From Pseudomaricurvus alcaniphilus (GTDB lineage Bacteria > Pseudomonadota > Gammaproteobacteria > Pseudomonadales > Cellvibrionaceae): a stretch of DNA of 64,000 bases. The notes beneath the pieces are model-generated. The model ran no database searches, was not told where the DNA came from, and saw only the letters and a list, made by a program, of their open reading frames with translations. Shown one piece after another: positions 60,851 to 64,000 of the stretch. The stretch's first letter is position 1, and each line of letters opens with the position of its first letter. The position numbers were made by a program, and so were the translations under genes. The DNA lies in assembly GCF_011440395.1 (NCBI RefSeq), contig NZ_JAAOIX010000009.1, positions 62,001 through 126,000 on the forward strand, in the 5' to 3' direction.

Positions 60851-61996
60851 ATGATTACCCGCACACTATTCAATGATGACCACGAGATGTTTCGCGACGC
60901 CGTGCGCAAATTTGCCCAACAGGAAATTATCCCGCATCTGGAAATGTGGGATGACAGAGGCAGCATTGATCGAGACCTGTGGCGCAAAGCCGGAGAATAC
61001 GGTTTTCTCTGCCCAACCCTGCCGGTGGAATATGGCGGCACGGGTGTCGACCGTACGTTCAGTATGATTTTGCTGGAAGAGCTCTCCCCGTTGAACGGTA
61101 TCGGCATCTCTTTCGCCATGCACTCCGACATTGTCGCCTGCTATATCAATCGCTACGGCAACGAAAACACCAAACAGAAATACCTGCCGAAAATGGCTTC
61201 CGGCGAACTGATCGGCGCACTGGCGATGTCTGAGCCGGGTGCCGGCTCGGACGTTAAAGCCATTCGCACCACCGCAGTTCGAGATGGTGATCACTACATT
61301 CTGAATGGCTCCAAGACCTTTATCTCCAATGGCTACGAAAGCGGCGTTGTGGTGGTGGTCGCCAAAACCGACCCGCAAGCCGGTGCCAAAGGCGTCAGCC
61401 TGCTGGTTGTGGACGAGACCATGGCCGGCTTTGAGAAGGGCAAGAAACTTAAAAAGGTTGGCCTGAAGTCCCAGGACACTGCTGAACTTTTCTTCACCGA
61501 TGTGCGCGTCCCCGTTGAGAACTTGCTGGGCGAAGAAAATCGCGGCTTCTTTTACTCCATGGAAGAGCTCTCCTGGGAGCGCACCCAGATTGCGGTGGCT
61601 GCGGTGGCCTGCGCCAAGGATTCCATTCAACGCACGATCGAGTACGTCAAAGAGCGCGTGGTTTTTGAACAGCCGGTAGCCAATTTTCAGAACACCCGCT
61701 TCAAACTGGCGGAATTACAAACCGAAGCCCAGATAGCGGAGATCTTTGTCGATCGCTGCATGGAGCTGGAGCTAAAAGGTCAGCTCGATAACACCACCGC
61801 TTCCATGATGAAGTACTGGACCACCGACCTGCAATGCAAGGTGGCCGATGAGTGTGTCCAGCTTCACGGCGGCTATGGCTTTATGCAGGAGTACCCGATC
61901 GCTCGCGCCTGGGTAGATGCCAGAGCCCAGCGGATCTACGGCGGCACCAATGAAATTATGAAAGAGCTGATTGCCCGGGATATTCTGGGTAGATAA
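60851..61996 (+). CDS. Long-chain acyl-CoA dehydrogenase
   Basis: 381 residues from ATG 60851. FAD/acyl-CoA motifs: AMSEPGAGSDVKAIRT, SKTFISNGYESGVVVVVAKT, and the C-terminal RIYGGTNEIMKELIARDIL. The YGGT form (not YEGT) means the catalytic Glu lies in helix G, here in MEELSWERTQIAV, as in long-chain and isovaleryl-type enzymes. It catalyses the first beta-oxidation step, alpha,beta-dehydrogenation of an acyl-CoA. The first 19 in-frame codons upstream of the ATG lack a ribosome site. Divergent from the aldehyde dehydrogenase and probably co-regulated. Confidence 0.9.
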   Translation: MITRTLFNDDHEMFRDAVRKFAQQEIIPHLEMWDDRGSIDRDLWRKAGEYGFLCPTLPVEYGGTGVDRTFSMILLEELSPLNGIGISFAMHSDIVACYINRYGNENTKQKYLPKMASGELIGALAMSEPGAGSDVKAIRTTAVRDGDHYILNGSKTFISNGYESGVVVVVAKTDPQAGAKGVSLLVVDETMAGFEKGKKLKKVGLKSQDTAELFFTDVRVPVENLLGEENRGFFYSMEELSWERTQIAVAAVACAKDSIQRTIEYVKERVVFEQPVANFQNTRFKLAELQTEAQIAEIFVDRCMELELKGQLDNTTASMMKYWTTDLQCKVADECVQLHGGYGFMQEYPIARAWVDARAQRIYGGTNEIMKELIARDILGR

Positions 61997-62147
61997 GCAG
62001 CGCAATTGCAACGGATCTGCCGACAGGGATAGCGTAGTTAGAGGTCCGGGTGGCGGGGTTGAATAGCGAAATGCAGTAGCTATGACCAATACTGTTCAAG
62101 GAATCCCTGCATACACCAGGGTTCCTTGATACTACGAGGGAAAGAGA

Positions 62148-63593
62148 TTGAAACTGAACATCAAACCCATGGACGCCGCCTGGTTCTATATCGAAAAAGC
62201 TAACCCTCCAGCCCATTTTGGACCACTTATCATTCTCTCCCCACCTGAGCACGCGAACCCTGGCTATGTCCAGGAGTTCGTCAACCAGTGGCGTAATTGC
62301 AAGACTTTTGCCGCACCTTTCAACTATCTTCTAACCCGCAGCCTTAGGCCGAAGTGGCAAATTCTGGAAGACAGCCAGGTCGATCTCGAGTACCACTTTC
62401 GACACTCTGCCCTGCCCAAACCCGGCAGTGAGCAGGAGCTGGGCGTCCTGGTTTCACGCCTGCACTCACACCCACTGGACAGAAGCCGCCCCCTCTGGGA
62501 GTGCCACGTTATTGAAGGCCTGGAGCATGGCCGCTTCGCCGTCTACCTGAAGCTGCACCACGGGCAACTGGATGGCATGGGGGCAGTAAAGCTTATAGAA
62601 CGGGTTTTTTCCACTGACCCGGCAGCGCAGAATCTCTTGCCCCCCTGGTCAATCGGCATGAACAGTGATGCCAAACACAGCGGCAGCGCAGAAATCACCA
62701 GCCGCAAGGCGACCAAAAAGTCTCGATTGCCCGAGCTCACTAAAAAAGCCGTTATGCTGTCAAAGGTGGGGCTGAAAGCGGCGAATTACGTTATCGATGC
62801 CTACGATGGCCTGCACCCGGAGCTGTCGGCACCGTTTAAAGCGCCAAACACCATCCTCAACGGCCGTATATCCGATCAACGTCGCTATGCCACCCAGCAC
62901 TATAAGCTCGACCGCTTGAAGCGAGTGGCGAAAACCGCCGATGTCAAAATGAATGCGGTGTTTTTGTCTATATGCGGCGGGGCGTTGCGCCGCTATCTGG
63001 CAGAGCAACAATCGCTGCCGGCCAAGAGCATGGTGGGCCAGGTGCCGGTCAGTATTCGCGCAGCCGACGACAGCAGCATCGGCAATGCCCTGGCCTTTAT
63101 CTACGCCAATCTGGGCACCAATGTGGAAGACCCGCTTGAGCGCTTGATAGGGGTGCATAAATCAGCTGAATCGGCCAAGTTCGTGCAAGAGAGCTTGCCC
63201 AAAGATGGTATCACCGCGTTTACCATGTTAATGACGGCGCCGTTTATATCGTCAGTTATCATGGGTATGGGGGGCTATCTCAGCCCCGCTGCCAACCTGG
63301 TTATCTCCAACGTCAGCGGCCCACGTCAACGCCTCTACTTCAACGGCGCTCGGGTTGAACATATTTACGGCCCGTCCGTGTTGTTTCACGGCCAGGCGCT
63401 CAACATCACTATGTCCAGCTATTATGACCAGGTCGACATTGGCTTTACCGGTTGCCGCGACTCCCTGCCTTCGATGCAAAAACTGGCGGTCTATACCGGA
63501 GAGGAATTACAGCGCCTGGAAGCAGCGCTGGGCATAAAACCGGCAAAGCCCGCTGTGGCCAAAGGCAAGCCAGCCACAGCACTAAAAAAGTGA
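62148..63593 (+). CDS. Wax ester synthase/diacylglycerol acyltransferase (WS/DGAT)
   Basis: 481 residues from TTG 62148 (GAGGGAAAGAG upstream). N-terminus IKPMDAAWFYIEKANPPAHFGPLIIL; the active-site HHGQLDG (residues 137-143, HHxxxDG) has catalytic His138. Downstream are the helical region QVPVSIRAAD and VISNVSGPRQRLYFNGARV (the conserved SNVPGP-like and NGA motifs). The enzyme joins an acyl-CoA to a fatty alcohol (wax ester) or diacylglycerol (triacylglycerol). It lies downstream of the acyl-CoA dehydrogenase and upstream of a lipase C-terminus, so storage and mobilisation genes are adjacent. Confidence 0.93.
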   Translation: MKLNIKPMDAAWFYIEKANPPAHFGPLIILSPPEHANPGYVQEFVNQWRNCKTFAAPFNYLLTRSLRPKWQILEDSQVDLEYHFRHSALPKPGSEQELGVLVSRLHSHPLDRSRPLWECHVIEGLEHGRFAVYLKLHHGQLDGMGAVKLIERVFSTDPAAQNLLPPWSIGMNSDAKHSGSAEITSRKATKKSRLPELTKKAVMLSKVGLKAANYVIDAYDGLHPELSAPFKAPNTILNGRISDQRRYATQHYKLDRLKRVAKTADVKMNAVFLSICGGALRRYLAEQQSLPAKSMVGQVPVSIRAADDSSIGNALAFIYANLGTNVEDPLERLIGVHKSAESAKFVQESLPKDGITAFTMLMTAPFISSVIMGMGGYLSPAANLVISNVSGPRQRLYFNGARVEHIYGPSVLFHGQALNITMSSYYDQVDIGFTGCRDSLPSMQKLAVYTGEELQRLEAALGIKPAKPAVAKGKPATALKK

Positions 63594-63624
63594 CGGGGTA
63601 GCGGCACCTGGACAGGACGCGGCG

Positions 63625-64000
63625 CTAGTGCACCGCGTTTTTAGCGGGCGCCGCGACTTGAGATGCGTAACCCAACAACTCTTCATCAAAGTCATGTACC
63701 AGGGTATCAAGCATACGGCTAACTGCAGTCTGGATTCGCACTCGCTCTATATGTGGCCAGGTAGATTTCTCACCCTCCTTGAACAGCTCCATAATTTCCC
63801 CTCGGGTTTTTCCGGCCAGGACCGTCAAGGGGTTATGCAATCGAGCGGTGGGTAATATCGTAATATCGCCGGTGTAGTTTTGCGACAGAACCGAGGTATA
63901 CATGTTCATTATTTTCTTCACCCCGGCACTTCGCCGAAATACTTTGGCAATCGTTTTGCCGCTCGCCAGCGACAATTCCTTGGTGGATTTCAAACACAGG
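63625..64000 (-). CDS. Patatin-like lipase, C-terminal part (5' end beyond window)
   Basis: The frame is open to the right edge without a real start. The visible ~125 residues include NYTGDITILPTARLHNPL and TRGEIMELFKEGEKSTWPHIERVRIQTAVSRMLD, the pattern of the C-terminus of DUF3336/patatin-type triacylglycerol lipases (GDI-x-I-x-P, then WP-x-IE-x-[IV]R). The catalytic Ser-Asp part would be upstream, outside the window. It is convergent with the WS/DGAT gene; hydrolysis of the stored neutral lipid is a natural partner function. Confidence 0.6.
   Translation of the reverse strand, partial: LCLKSTKELSLASGKTIAKVFRRSAGVKKIMNMYTSVLSQNYTGDITILPTARLHNPLTVLAGKTRGEIMELFKEGEKSTWPHIERVRIQTAVSRMLDTLVHDFDEELLGYASQVAAPAKNAVH

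Overview
The window looks like the chromosome of a marine-type gammaproteobacterium, plausibly order Cellvibrionales or a relative. This is inferred from protein character only: an LpxL-type lipid A acyltransferase, an MdaB quinone reductase, a wax ester synthase/DGAT, a MalT-like LuxR regulator and a TonB-dependent receptor. No rRNA or complete tRNA is present to fix the taxonomy.

Positions 1-42,450 are accessory DNA. At the left edge an RHS toxin cassette (RHS1) carries a Tae4-type cell-wall amidase tip, with a secreted, probably cognate, immunity protein behind it. A defence block follows: a type IIG restriction-modification enzyme, a Kiwa-like pair (kwaA, kwaB), a decayed tRNA-Leu 3' end, an ADP-ribosyltransferase-like protein, a secreted nuclease, an HNH endonuclease and an Mrr restriction enzyme. 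Between about 17.1 and 27.2 kb lies an integrated element with a serine recombinase, the antirestriction protein ArdB, a P-loop ATPase, a tyrosine integrase and a MauJ-like cargo gene. It ends in an iteron-like TTCCG array and the 3' part of a tRNA(CAU) gene, which is a typical attachment-site arrangement.

From 27.2 to 36.5 kb is an array of RHS cassettes. RHS2 is followed by its immunity gene, then an orphan toxin tip with a membrane immunity protein. The set is bracketed by two ~700 bp direct repeats. RHS3 follows, with a lipoprotein immunity gene. The three RHS cores are almost identical while every tip differs. From 36.8 to 42.5 kb come a RelE/ParE toxin-antitoxin pair, IS66 debris, a Gly-rich small protein followed by an attC-like site, a frameshifted secreted metzincin, and four copies of a ~214 bp palindromic MITE-like element beginning GTGGGGTCAG. 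GC-rich palindromic repeats of at least two further families are scattered through the accessory DNA. Two REP-like copies lie in frame inside a coding sequence.

From 42.5 kb the window is mostly ordinary chromosome: an HxlR-regulated mdaB/cupin/AhpD-like stress cluster, a secreted GDSL esterase, several lipoproteins, lpxL and a TonB-dependent receptor. It ends in a lipid-metabolism cluster of a TetR regulator, a MalT-like regulator, an acyl-CoA synthetase, an aldehyde dehydrogenase, a long-chain acyl-CoA dehydrogenase, a WS/DGAT and the C-terminus of a patatin-like lipase. Together these fit interconversion of fatty aldehydes, fatty acids and wax esters or triacylglycerol.
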